A stretch of 40,734 bases of DNA, taken from the NCBI RefSeq assembly GCF_000003815.2, contig NC_049990.1, forward strand, positions 12,784,835 through 12,825,568, given 5' to 3'. The notes beneath the pieces were generated by a model. The model was not told the DNA's origin and made no database searches. It saw only the letters and a list, made by a program, of their open reading frames with translations. Source of the DNA: Branchiostoma floridae. Lineage: Eukaryota; Chordata; Leptocardii; Amphioxiformes; Branchiostomatidae. The translations under genes and the position numbers were made by a program. Positions 26,576 through 35,669 of the stretch are shown here, one piece after another; within the stretch, counting starts at the first letter, position 1, and each line of letters starts with the position of its first letter.

Positions 26576-29500
26576 GTCAGTGTCCACTTTTGAACTTTTC
26601 ATCTGGTTAGATATTCATATTTAGTTACACAAAACAGAAATTGCTTCAGCAATTCGGTGGATTTTGAAAACGGATGTTGCACGTTACATCCAATCAGAGG
26701 TTAGGCTTCGGCTATTTTTGACGTGTTTTATGCGTTTTTGTCTGGCTTTCTATTTTGTACCATTTTCTGTATATCTGAACGTTTGTCGGACGAAGACCCA
26801 GCAAAAACGCCTGCAAACACGTTAAAAACAGCCGCAGAACTTGGAGAGTACGTAGAGCCTGTTAAGGGGTTAATCCTTCTTCAGGTTTGATTGACCAGTC
26901 ACGTGACCTTACGAACACGTGACTTCAGTGGGTGAAAGGTGACGGGCATATCACTGTCGGCAGGTCGTGGCTGACCCTGGGGTTCGTGGTGGGTCCGTCC
27001 GTGCTGCTGCAGATCCTGGCGGCCGTGTTCATGTCGTTCGATGACGTCATCCTGACCCGGGGTCGCACCGTGCTCTACCTGCTGCACCTGCTGCAGCTGG
27101 GTGTCGTCATCGACTACGTCATCATCTTCCTCCGCATCTGGCGGGGGCTGGGAACGAGAGGCGCGGATTACGTCACGTGGTTCCCTCCCATCATGCACCT
27201 GGTGGCAGCGGTGCACCAGTCGCTCCCACAGATCTGCACACAGGTGGCTGAACTTCGCTTTCTTCTTCTTAAAGTCTTCTTAAAGATCTTAAGATGTTCG
27301 TAAAAAGCGAAACCTGTTTTAGAATTGTCTACATCGGACAGTCGTGAGGATCTTGGATCTCTCAAACTTTCGGTCGCTCAAACTTTTCCCTCATCTAGTT
27401 TGGCAAATGCAGCTTTAGATATTCCGTCCGTTCCAGCCTGCAGTGCCATCATAGAATTACTAGTCGGTGCTTCAGTGTCGTCTGACTTTCCTGACGAAGT
27501 AGTATTCAATAACACTTGTAATGTTCACTCCTATAAATTATGTCATCTACTTACGTAATTACAATTTGCCCCTGACATGAATTTAAAAACGCGAGCCTGT
27601 CCGTATTTGCCAGCAACTACTAGACTACTTATTTGTAGTTTAAGCCTAGCCTCTACCAGGCTCCCAAGGTCGCTGGAAAAATAGTAGAAAAACACTCCAG
27701 AGGAGTTGGTTGGCCGAGGAATGCCATACAGTTTGCAACCTGGTGTGTTTTCAGTCTATTTGGCCAATTTCTACTATTTTTCCAGCGACCTTGGGAGCCT
27801 GGTAGAGGCTAGTTTCAACCTTGGTCTTCAGTTGTTTCTTAGAAGAAAGAAAATTGTGATTGGTTTGATCTTGAAATTTTTCAGCAAGACTTTTTTTTAT
27901 ACCACATGCAGGTATATATCTCTTTCCTATCGGGTGGCGTGAGCGGCCTGAGGGCTGCAGTTATGATCGTGGCTCTCGTGGGGGCGCTGCGTGCCGTTGT
28001 GATGTTCCACTACATCTGCTTGTGGCAGAAAAAAGACGGGGAGGGGGGAACACCATCAACGGAACAGCCACTGAGAAAGGTCAGGCCCTTTTCCTGTCAT
28101 CTCCAAGCAGATGTATGTACCGGGTTGTTTTGTGGGTTTTAATGGCCTTTTCTGTCTTTCTCTTAGCCTCTAACAGGCTCCATAAGTCGATGGTAACATT
28201 GGCCATATATACACATAGCCCATCAAAAGAATTTAAGAGCCTGCCAAGAAGTTACATTTGGCGACATATATAGGGCCTATGGCTACAAGTACAATGCTAC
28301 CAGCGATAAGATTGATATGTGCTGATAGAGGATATATTTCTCTCTCTCTCTCTTCTTATAAACTGTCATAGACGGTCATCGACTAATGTTTTACGTCACC
28401 CGATGATATCGCTGATATCGTCTGCACAATATCCGAGCATGTCATGAGTAGAACCGCGTCATTTCGCATTTGTCTCCTTTCTCCCTTCAGCCCGAGTATC
28501 ATCCTGCTTAGTTTACCGGGGCTCCTATACTCCATCCTGCTTAGTTTACCGGGGCTCCTATACTCCATCCTCCTTAGTTTACCGGGGCTCCTATACTCCA
28601 TCCTCCTTAGTTTACCGGGGCTCCTATTCTCCATCCTGCTTAGTTTACCGGGGCTCCTATACTCCATCCTGCTTGGTTTACCGGGGCTCCTATACTCCAT
28701 CCTGCTTAGTTTACCGGGGCTCCTATACTCCATCCTCCTTAGTTTACCGGGGCTCCTATTCTCCATCCTGCTTAGTTTACCGGGGCTCCTATTCTCCATC
28801 CTGCTTAGTTTACCGGGGCTCCTATACTCCATCCTGCTTGGTTTACCGGGGCTCCTATACTCCATCCTGCTTAGTTTACCGGGGCTCCTATACTCCATCC
28901 TCCTTAGTTTACCGGGGCTCCTATACTCCATCCTCCTTAGTTTACCGGGGCTCCTATTCTCCATCCTGCTTAGTTTACCGGGGCTCCTATACTCCATCCT
29001 GCTTAGTTTACCGGGGCTCCTATACTCCATCCTCCTTAGTTTACCGGGGCTCCTATACTCCATCCTGCTTAGTTTACCGGGGCTCCTATATTCCATCCTC
29101 CTTAGTTTACCGGGGCTCCTATACTCCATCCTGCTTAGTTTACCGGGGCTCCTATACTCCATCCTCCTTAGTTTACCGGGGCTCCTATACTCCATCCTGC
29201 TTAGTTTACCGGGGCTCCTATACTCCATCCTGCTTAGTTTACCGGGGCTCCTATACTCCATCCTCCTTAGTTTACCGGGGCTCCTATACTCCATCCTCCT
29301 TAGTTTACCGGGGCTCCTATACTCCATCCTCCTTAGTTTACCGGGGCTCCTATACTCCATCCTGCTTAGTTTACCGGGCTCCTATATTCCATCCTCCTTA
29401 GTTTACCGGGGCTCCTATACTCCATCCTCCTTAGTTTACCGGGGCTCCTATACTCCATCCTGCTTAGTTTACCGGGGCTCCTATACTCCATCCTGCTTAG

Positions 29501-31185
29501 TTTACCGGGGCTCCCATACTCCATCCTGCTTAGTTTCACCAACCACCTGGTTGAGGGGAGAGTTTGCCCTGGTATGAAGCAGGATGATACTCAGGCTAGA
29601 TGGCAGTAGTATTAATTTGTCCTCTTTCTTCCGATGCCTCCTACTGCAGGTTGTCCCCAGACTGACGCTGTTCGCGGTGTGGAAGGTGCCCGAGCTGGGG
29701 GCACGCGTGCTGGCGGTCGGGCTGTGCGCCTCTGCCTTCCGCCTGTGGTTCGCCCTGCCCCTGGGGCTGCACTGGCTCGTCATGCTGGTAAAGACTGTCC
29801 CCCAAGCAGATGTTCCGGGGGCAAAATCGTAACTGCCGAATACGACCATGTGTCGCACAGCCGCCACTGGCGCCCATTCCATCTCGAATAAGAGTGCGGT
29901 CTCGTAGGTCGTGCGATCGTCTTACGATATTGATGCCATAGGCTGAGGGTTGTGACAGAACCAACCACCGACCCACCGACAAGGACATAGACTTTGTAGG
30001 ACACATATGGCTGTCCCCGAAAATGCCCGAAAAGTTAGCGATTGTACGATGATCGCGCGACCTATGTAAAGTTCTGCGCTTTAAGCTAGCACATAGTCTT
30101 GGCGGGCAGTTACGATTTTGCCGCTGCTTGGAGAGGTAAAGACGCCGTGAACTGTTTCTATCTATATAATCGAATCCAGGGTGATCGGCCTCCTGTAGAC
30201 TAGTACGCGCATTTATGGTTCTAATGCCCATATACGCGTATCTAGGGTGTTTCTGACGTCTATATCATAGGCGTATCCATAGCTAGGGTCGGTGGTGTAT
30301 CCGACGCCATTTGTCCCTTCAAGAACACGGTGAGCGATGAAAACTCTTTTTAGTAGTATTTCCAATAAGGTCTTTAAATCTCCCTGATACTCAAAACAAC
30401 TAATCAATGACAATTAAAGAAGCTTAAGCTTGTGTCTCCCGATCCTTCTTCTCTTCTCCTCTCCTCCCACCTCTTCCTACTCTCCAAGCAGAGGTTAGGC
30501 TCCGGCTGTTTTTTAACGTTTTTTAGTCGTTTTTATCGGGCTTTCTATTTTGTCACTTTTCTTGAAGTGCGCCAGCCAAACAATACAAGATATAATACAA
30601 AATAGAAAGCCCGATAAACAACTAAAAACGTTGAAAAAACAGCCGGAGCCCAACCTCTGTTTGGAGAGTACTTGTTTGGAGATTTAATTTCGCGGTAACG
30701 GGAAAAGGACTTTTCGCAGTGGTTTTAAGTTCACGGTGAAGCGGCCACCGCGAAAACCGCGAACATGTAGGTTTAGAATCGTATTCGATATTCTGTATGT
30801 ACATACAATCAGTTAATATCCATATGTTAGAATTTAGATTATTTACCTGTTCTCAATCACTTCATGTCTTTGATTTTGTTGCCAGGCCATGATGCTGATT
30901 GTGGTCCCGGACCTGCACGAGTGTGTCGGGGTTCTGTTCGGGGGAATCCTCGCAGCCGTGGAGACATTCAGCGTCAACTTCTCCATGACGACGACCTGGA
31001 CCTTAGGGGTCAACCTCGTGCTGACCCTGGCAGGAAATGTTGCCATGGCAACGACCTGGTACGTCCTGGGAACCCAAGAGAACGGCTACGAGCTGCCCTG
31101 CCTGGTTGCCGTGGTAACGTGTTCTGTAGTCTCGGCAGTTCTAGGAGGGGTGTATCTGAAGTTGTTTGGGGAGGTGAAGTTCTAG
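26070..31185 (+). CDS. XK-related (XKR) multipass membrane protein, 5 exons
   Basis: Exons 26070-26575, 26964-27243, 27912-28079, 29650-29787 and 30886-31185 join in phase to 463 residues. XKR proteins are polytopic plasma-membrane proteins; vertebrate XKR8, XKR4 and XKR9 are caspase-activated phospholipid scramblases and XK pairs with Kell. The first ~130 residues are hydrophilic and Ser/Asp/Thr-rich; then hydrophobic segments include FVSVTVPLGLYLAEVILALV, LGFVVGPSVLLQILAAVFMS, the family-like LLHLLQLGVV, the SLPQICTQVYISFLSGGVSG segment (compare SAPQLTLQLYI), and a C-terminal half ending VVSAVLGGVYLKLFGEVKF. In-frame TAG at 26046 supports the start. It has almost no cytoplasmic C-terminal tail, where XKR8 keeps its caspase site. 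Family assignment is good; paralogue unknown. Confidence 0.8.
26690..26852. mobile_element. MITE of the CAGAGGTTAGGCT type, copy 1
   Basis: TCAGAGGTTAGGCTTCGGCT and TTTATGCGTTTTTGTCTGGC at the left; the right part AAACACGTTAAAAACAGCCG then CAGAACTTGGAGAGTAC is the rough inverse. Its interior CTTTCTATTTTGT and ends match 30481-30670. XKR intron 1. Confidence 0.6.
26964..27243 (+). CDS. XKR exon 2
   Basis: Completes W, then SWLTLGFVVGPSVLLQILAA to HQSLPQICTQ. Acceptor TCACTGTCGGCAG; donor GTGGCT; phase 0. GC-rich, unlike the flanking intron. Confidence 0.85.
27647..27811. mobile_element. TAGCC fold-back element B with 9-bp target duplication
   Basis: TAGCCTCTACCAGGCTCCCA with AGGTCGCTGGAAAAATAGTA at the left is matched by the inverse TACTATTTTTCCAGCGACCT and TGGGAGCCTGGTAGAGGCTA at the right, arms of at least 40 bp. 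Flanks GTTTAAGCC (27638-27646) and GTTTCAACC (27812-27820) agree at 7 of 9. XKR intron 2. Confidence 0.8.
27912..28079 (+). CDS. XKR exon 3
   Basis: VYISFLSGGVSGLRAAVMIV, ALRAVVMFHYICLWQKKDGE, ending EQPLRK. Acceptor ACCACATGCAG after a T-run; donor GTCAGG; phase 0. Confidence 0.82.
28166..28183. mobile_element. Fragment of a TAGCC fold-back end
   Basis: TAGCCTCTAACAGGCTCC resembles the ends of 25439 and 27647. No partner arm found nearby. XKR intron 3. Confidence 0.4.
28497..29531. repeat. 33-bp minisatellite, about 31 copies
   Basis: Unit CTTAGTTTACCGGGGCTCCT then ATACTCCATCCTG(G/C), strongly homogenised. Variants are limited to CTG/CTC, TAC/TTC and AGT/GGT. It lies in XKR intron 3. Because 33 is a multiple of three and the unit lacks stops in several frames, it keeps long frames open on both strands; one unit near 29370 has lost a G, which shifts frame. 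Confidence 0.95.
29650..29787 (+). CDS. XKR exon 4
   Basis: VVPRLTLFAVWKVPELGARV to GLHWLVML; the HWLVM motif is typical of the family. Acceptor CCTCCTACTGCAG; donor GTAAAG; phase 0. Confidence 0.85.
29799..30135. mobile_element. MITE with CCAAGCAG ends and GGCAAAATCGTAACTGCC arms
   Basis: CCCCAAGCAGATGTTCCGGG, then GGCAAAATCGTAACTGCC at the left; GGCAGTTACGATTTTGCC then GCTGCTTGGAGA at the right. The interior is GC-richer than the surroundings with further small inverted pairs. It starts 11 bp after the exon 4 donor of the XKR gene. No coding capacity. Confidence 0.75.
30481..30670. mobile_element. MITE with TCTCCAAGCAGAGG ends
   Basis: TCTCCAAGCAGAGGTTAGGC then TCCGGCTGTTTTTTAACG; inverse CAGCCGGAGCCCAACCTCTG then TTTGGAGA at the right end. 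Interior arms ATCGGGCTTTCTATTTTGT and ACAAAATAGAAAGCCCGAT also pair. XKR intron 4. Confidence 0.75.
30682..30772. mobile_element. Fragment of the TACTGTAAATGCA MITE
   Basis: ATTTAATTTCGCGGTAACGG, GTGGTTTTAAGTTCACGGTG and CCACCGCGAAAACCGCGAAC match the interior of 36931-37132; termini missing. Confidence 0.65.
30886..31185 (+). CDS. XKR exon 5
   Basis: AMMLIVVPDLHECVGVLFGG, then two further hydrophobic segments and LKLFGEVKF, TAG. Acceptor TTTTGTTGCCAG. Confidence 0.85.
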   Translation, partial: AMMLIVVPDLHECVGVLFGGILAAVETFSVNFSMTTTWTLGVNLVLTLAGNVAMATTWYVLGTQENGYELPCLVAVVTCSVVSAVLGGVYLKLFGEVKF

Positions 31186-31405
31186 AGTGTTGTCATGACA
31201 ACGTAGAAACCACACGTATTTTGAAGAGAACAAATATGTGCTATGTAATATACTATGTTTTATTGACTTTTTGAACCCTGGAAAATTAACTTTAAAGACA
31301 AGGGTATACAAAACGTACCAGAATGCATCCCATCTCCGCAAGAAAACTGATATGCGGCGATATCCAACCAAAACTGATATGCGGCGAAGAAGAAGAAGAT
31401 ACCAG

Positions 31406-31411
31406 AATAAA
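31406..31411 (+). promoter_or_regulatory. Polyadenylation signal AATAAA for XKR
   Basis: ACCAGAATAAATACTATATG about 220 bases after the XKR stop codon. Confidence 0.55.
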
Positions 31412-32691
31412 TACTATATGTACTAAGAAACGGCTGGCGTTCTATAAGGTGTACTCTAAACTGCAATTATATCATTTGTATATAATCTAGTTAATTCATC
31501 TATGTATCAAACCGGGTCATGCACTGAATCATAAATCAAAGGAATATGATATCGTTTTGGTAGAGTTTTAGGCTCTAGAATTTTGTTTTGCCTGTCTAAC
31601 TTTTGTATCTGATTTTTCTCAAAGCAGGTCAAATCGGTGACTTTTCTCTATGGTTATAATGATAAGACGGTCCTGCCTTATTATTAATTGGACTGAACCA
31701 TTGGGACAGGGGTGAAAACCTGCTGATTTTTAGTTTTAGCAACAATTTTTTTAACATGTCAAACTGATTTTTTTCTTCCTTTTTCTTACCTCAACAAACT
31801 TTTGTAGTGGGGTAAAGACAACACTGGAGCCACAGATTTTTAGTTCTCCTTTGGAACTTTTATTAAATCCATTTTTCACCCAAAATATAATTGTAGATAG
31901 TACTGTTTTCAAAAATTTTAGTTCAGTTAATCTACTTTACTTTACTATACTCAATTGTAAAAAACACAATCATCTGTGTAGTACTACTTAGCAGTACTAA
32001 TAGTAAAGTAAGTCCTTTCACCGCAGAATTGTATATGATATTCTTATAACTATGAAACCTTAAAGCAATCATTTGAAAGAAACAAGTGTTATCATCCAAG
32101 GGTGAATATGAAATCAAGCAAATCTCCATCAGATAGATTGAAAATCACAGATCTACAAATTTGGGGGTGCACAGGGGTTTACCAGAGTGTTGCATTATGT
32201 GTTTTGAGTTCAGGAAAGTGGTATCTGTAGAAATATAACACTTGTTTCTGGAGAGTAATTAAAATATACGGAAATGATTTAACAGTTATAGAATCTAAAC
32301 CATCATGTTAATTATGGTAAGATATACATCTTTGATCACAATTCGTTAGTAAAATTGATATAACAGTTATAAATCATGATATCACTTATGTTAAAGGTAC
32401 ATCACAAAGTCGTTAGTAAAAAATATGATAATAAGCTCCTATTCTGTATGGAAGTTAACAATTACTAAACAAGGTGTTAGTTCTTATCACCCCAAAGGAC
32501 TACCATTTGATTGTAATGATGAATAAGAATAGAATTATGATCAAAAGTGACCTTAATTAAACACTATGATAAAATCTGAACTAAAATCCTTATCAATGTG
32601 ATGATTGATTAAGTGAATAAAAGTGCCACAGGAAGTGTATTATTGGGGTAAGAAGTTAAGTTGTAACAGAATATGGCTATTAGTACATATA
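31412..32691. other. Intergenic DNA, nothing recognised
   Basis: About 1.3 kb of very AT-rich sequence with no exon-like frame, no splice-supported coding block and no clear repeat. Short repeats of ATAACAGTTATA/GTTAGTAAAA near 32280-32420 are the only pattern. Confidence 0.5.
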
Positions 32692-33042
32692 CAGGGCTCG
32701 AATTACATTTTTCTACATACCTGCACTGGTGCAAGTAACAAAGAAAATTACCTGCACCAGACAAATTTTACCTGCACTACCCTGAATTTAGGAAGTATGG
32801 ATCATACTAAATTGTTAATCGATCAGGAACCATTGCTATTTTGTGTTGTATACTTTATAGGTGGTAATATATAGTAATAACAGCTAATAACAATCCACAT
32901 ACACCTACACCATATGACATTTATGTATAAAACCCATTATATGGACCAGTGCAGGTTAGGTGCATGTAAACACCAGAAATACCTGCACAGCTCCAATTTT
33001 ACCTGCACTAACCTGCACATGCAGGTGGTATTTCCAGCCCTG
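32692..33042. mobile_element. CAGGGCTCGAATTAC MITE
   Basis: CAGGGCTCGAATTACATTTT and GTGGTATTTCCAGCCCTG are inverted ends. The interior repeats ACCTGCAC many times, as does the fragment near 14447-14492. hAT-like ends; flanking duplication unclear. Confidence 0.7.
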
Positions 33043-33338
33043 ATATGATATGTAAAAGTTAATGTTACAAAGACAAATTAGCCCCCTTACCATATAAAGA
33101 TGATATATTGATTTTAATGATAGTCCCAAATTATATACAAATATTCTGAAAATTCTTATTATCATAATCATTGGTTAACATATATCTTATATAGCGGTGT
33201 ATGGCATGGAAGAAAATACATCCTTGTGCTCAAACATTGTACATCAGCGGTGCTCTCATGAATATCTTACAGTATACATTCTTCCATCGGTATTCAAACA
33301 CTTTAAACAGTTTCTGAAGCCAGTCTCTGTTTTATTGA
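33043..33338. other. Intergenic DNA, nothing recognised
   Basis: AT-rich; no exon or repeat that I can support. Confidence 0.4.
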
Positions 33339-33706
33339 TAACCTGGAATCCAGTCTCTCGCTGGCTCGGCCTACCGTACTTAGTGCAGGCTCTCTACGGG
33401 GCCACTGTGGGTCTGAGCCGCCGGGATAATCGGCCACACCCGGTAGAATTTTCACGCGGTTGGACTTTGCCCGGGGGGGGGTGGGGGGGGGGGTAATTGC
33501 CGGCCAGCGAGAGACTGGCGCAATAGCGCTTTCTTTTTCTTTCTCGCTGGCCGAATAATTAACCCCCTGGGCTAAAGTCTAACCGCGTGAAAATACTACC
33601 GGGTGTGGCCGATTACCCCGGCGGCTGGGAGCTTCCCTGGCCCCGTAGAGAGCCTGCACTAACTACGGTATACGGCCGAGCCAGCGAGAGACTGGATTCC
33701 AGGTTA
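33339..33706. mobile_element. TAACCTGG fold-back element, ~370 bp
   Basis: TAACCTGGAATCCAGTCTCT with CGCTGGCTCGGCC at the left is matched by GGCCGAGCCAGCGAGAGACT then GGATTCCAGGTTA at the right. Further paired arms occur inside (AGGCTCTCTACGGGGCC, CGGCCACACCCGGTA, CACGCGGTTGGACTTTG), with a G-rich centre near 33470-33495. GTCTCTGTT follows the right end (33707-33715) and also occurs at 33323-33331, 7 bp before the left arm, so a 9-bp duplication with slippage is possible. Related to 35267 by its CTGG(A/T)ATCCAG ends. Confidence 0.75.
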
Positions 33707-33792
33707 GTCTCTGTTAGCATCTCTGTATGGTGTACATCAGATTTACCGTTCTTTATCTAGCCCGTATTGGAATATCATCCTATAGTTCAAGT

Positions 33793-33839
33793 GTGGGTCT
33801 CACATATATATATATTATGTGTGTGTGTGTGAGACCCAC
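33793..33839. repeat. Small hairpin with (TG)n/(TA)n loop
   Basis: GTGGGTCTCACATATA pairs with the end TGTGTGTGTGAGACCCAC. Simple repeat inside the loop; unknown role. Confidence 0.5.
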
Positions 33840-34169
33840 CGCTATATATATAATTTTTATATATGTATATGCAGGTCATTATCAGCATGAACTAACACCT
33901 ATTGCCTTACATGAGGGACTGTGAACTATACATTTTGTATAATATCTACCCACCAGTTGTCCTTTGTCTGTTGATATGTACTACCCCCATTATCTAGTGC
34001 AGCAGTATCTTAAGAACAGATGAGATTTCTTCAGTTTCTGGCTTGTTTTTATTCTTATATATGATAACTTGTGGGGCTTCTCCAGAATCAGCTGCCATGA
34101 CTGTGCTAGTAAATCGGTATTTAGCTGTGGGACTGAGGACCATCTGTTGCCTTTTGAGCCTCATGGCCT

Positions 34170-34470
34170 GCAAGTACCTACAGACTTTTGAGTAGGCACC
34201 TCTAAACCTACATGTACCAACAGTTTTGGGCAGGCACCTCTAAACCTACAAGTACCTACAGTTTTGAGCAGGCACCTCTAAACCTACAAGTACCTACAGT
34301 TTTTGTAAGCACCTCTACATGTGCCTATAGTTTGGGGCAGGCATGCGCATCTCTAAACCTACATGTGCCTACAGTTTTGGACATTTACCTCTAAACCTAC
34401 AAGTAACTACAGTTTTTGGTAGGTACCTGTCGCTACATGCACCTACAGTTTTGGGCAGGCACCAGAAAAT
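34170..34470. repeat. Degenerate ~50-bp tandem repeat
   Basis: CACCTCTAAACCTACAAGTA then CCTACAGTTTTGGGCAGG recurs about six times with substitutions and indels. Intergenic. Confidence 0.75.
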
Positions 34471-34829
34471 ACCTTGTTGGGACACCTGTCTTAAAGGGTG
34501 ATGCACCTTTTTAAAGTTTGTTGCACCAGTTTGGAAGCTTGTGACACCAGTTGAAACCTTGTGGCACCTGTTTGTAGCTTGAAGCGACTATTTTCAAACT
34601 TGTGGCACCTGTTTTGATACTCGTGACACCTGTTTAGATCTTGCAATTACTATATTTGCAAATAAAGTGTGTTTTACTTGTTGGAACACCGTTTACGGCA
34701 CCTGTTGAAAGCATGTCGCACTTTTGGACACCTTGTGACACTTGTTGTAAGCTTGTGGCGACTGTCGAAAGCTTGAGGTAACTGTTTTAAGCTTTGTTGA
34801 GCAGGTTATTGGGTGGGCTTTTTATTCTT

Positions 34830-35437
34830 TTATTATTGAGTAGGCCGACTACTCACTCTTTGCAGCCAGGGGCTGAATTGCGAGGAGCTTACAATAGGCG
34901 GGGCTGAATCGCAAGGGTCTGGAGCGAGCTGCCATTCGGTGCCACTCAGGTGACCTCAATACGACTGTCGCAAGTGTCTGGAGCGAGCTGCCATTCGGCG
35001 CCACTTATGTGACCTCAATGCGACAGTAATTGCCCCAGGTGCGGCCAAGGTACTGAAGGTTTTGAATCACTCACGCCGCACCATCGCACGTGTGGTGGGT
35101 TCTTTAACGTGCCTGGGGTATGGCTCTCCCCAGACACGGGACCTCCATTTAACGTCCTATCCGAGCCGAAGCTAGGTACTCATTTTCACCTGAGTGAAGT
35201 GAGGAAAGTCGTGTAAAGTGCCTTTCCCAAGGGCACAAGATCGGTAACACGGCAGCTGGATTCGAATAGCCTGGTATCCAGCCGTAATATAGCTCCCGAG
35301 TCTCTTCTCTCCTCTTTGCAAAGAGGAGAGAAGAGACTCGGGAGCTATATTACGACTGGATACCAGGCTAGGATTCGAACCCGCGCAACCTCTCAGTCAC
35401 GGGCCGAAGAAACTGCCACTGCGCTACACGGTCCCAC
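34830..35437 (-). mobile_element. tRNA-derived SINE, interrupted by a palindrome
   Basis: On the minus strand the head starts GGGACCGTGTAGCGCAGTGG (A-box TAGCGCAGTGG) and continues to GGTTGCGCGGGTTCGAATCC (B-box). Downstream come CCGTGTTACCGATCTTG, CACTTTACACGACTTTCC, GGTGAAAATGAGTACC, GACGTTAAATGGAGGTCCC and GCACGTTAAAGAACCCACC, a body seen in SINEs of many marine invertebrates (from memory). A ~55-bp internal direct repeat (TCTGGAGCGAGCTGCCATTC) lies at 34918-35020. It is split within the B-box by 35267-35370. Confidence 0.75.
35267..35370. mobile_element. 104-bp near-perfect palindromic fold-back element C
   Basis: TAGCCTGGTATCCAGCCGTA to its inverse TACGACTGGATACCAGGCTA, with centre TTTGCAAA and no loop; the two 52-base arms differ at one position. 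Perfect 9-bp flanks GGATTCGAA at 35258-35266 and 35371-35379 are its target duplication. GGATTCGAA is the reverse complement of the SINE B-box core TTCGAATCC. Confidence 0.88.
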
Positions 35438-35669
35438 ACCTGCTTTAAGCTTGTGGCGCCTTTTTAAAGGCACATGTTTTACAGCTCACGAAACCTGTTT
35501 AAAGCTTGAGAAACCTGCTTAAAGTATGTGACACCTGTTTTAAACCTGTGACAACTGTTTTAAACCTGTGACACCTGTTTTAAACTTGTGATACCTGATT
35601 TAACGCTTTCAGCACCCATATTAAAGCCTGTAGCAGCTGTTTTATTGCTTATGACAGTGTTTCAAGAGT

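Larger units (their letters stand above)
34480..35640. repeat. Degenerate CTTGTGACACCTGTTT repeat, split by a SINE
   Basis: Loose units of about 25-35 bp built on CTTGTG(A/G)CACCTGTTT(T)AAA occur at 34480-34800 and continue at 35440-35640; the block between them is the SINE insertion at about 34830-35437. Confidence 0.65.

Noticed and set aside
28444-29577. 377-residue leucine-rich reading frame on the + strand and 325-residue frame on the - strand
   Set aside because: Both are produced by the 33-bp stop-free minisatellite in XKR intron 3; no splice support, no conserved domain.
29641-30231. 196-residue minus-strand frame
   Set aside because: Antisense to XKR exon 4 and across a MITE; no recognisable protein.
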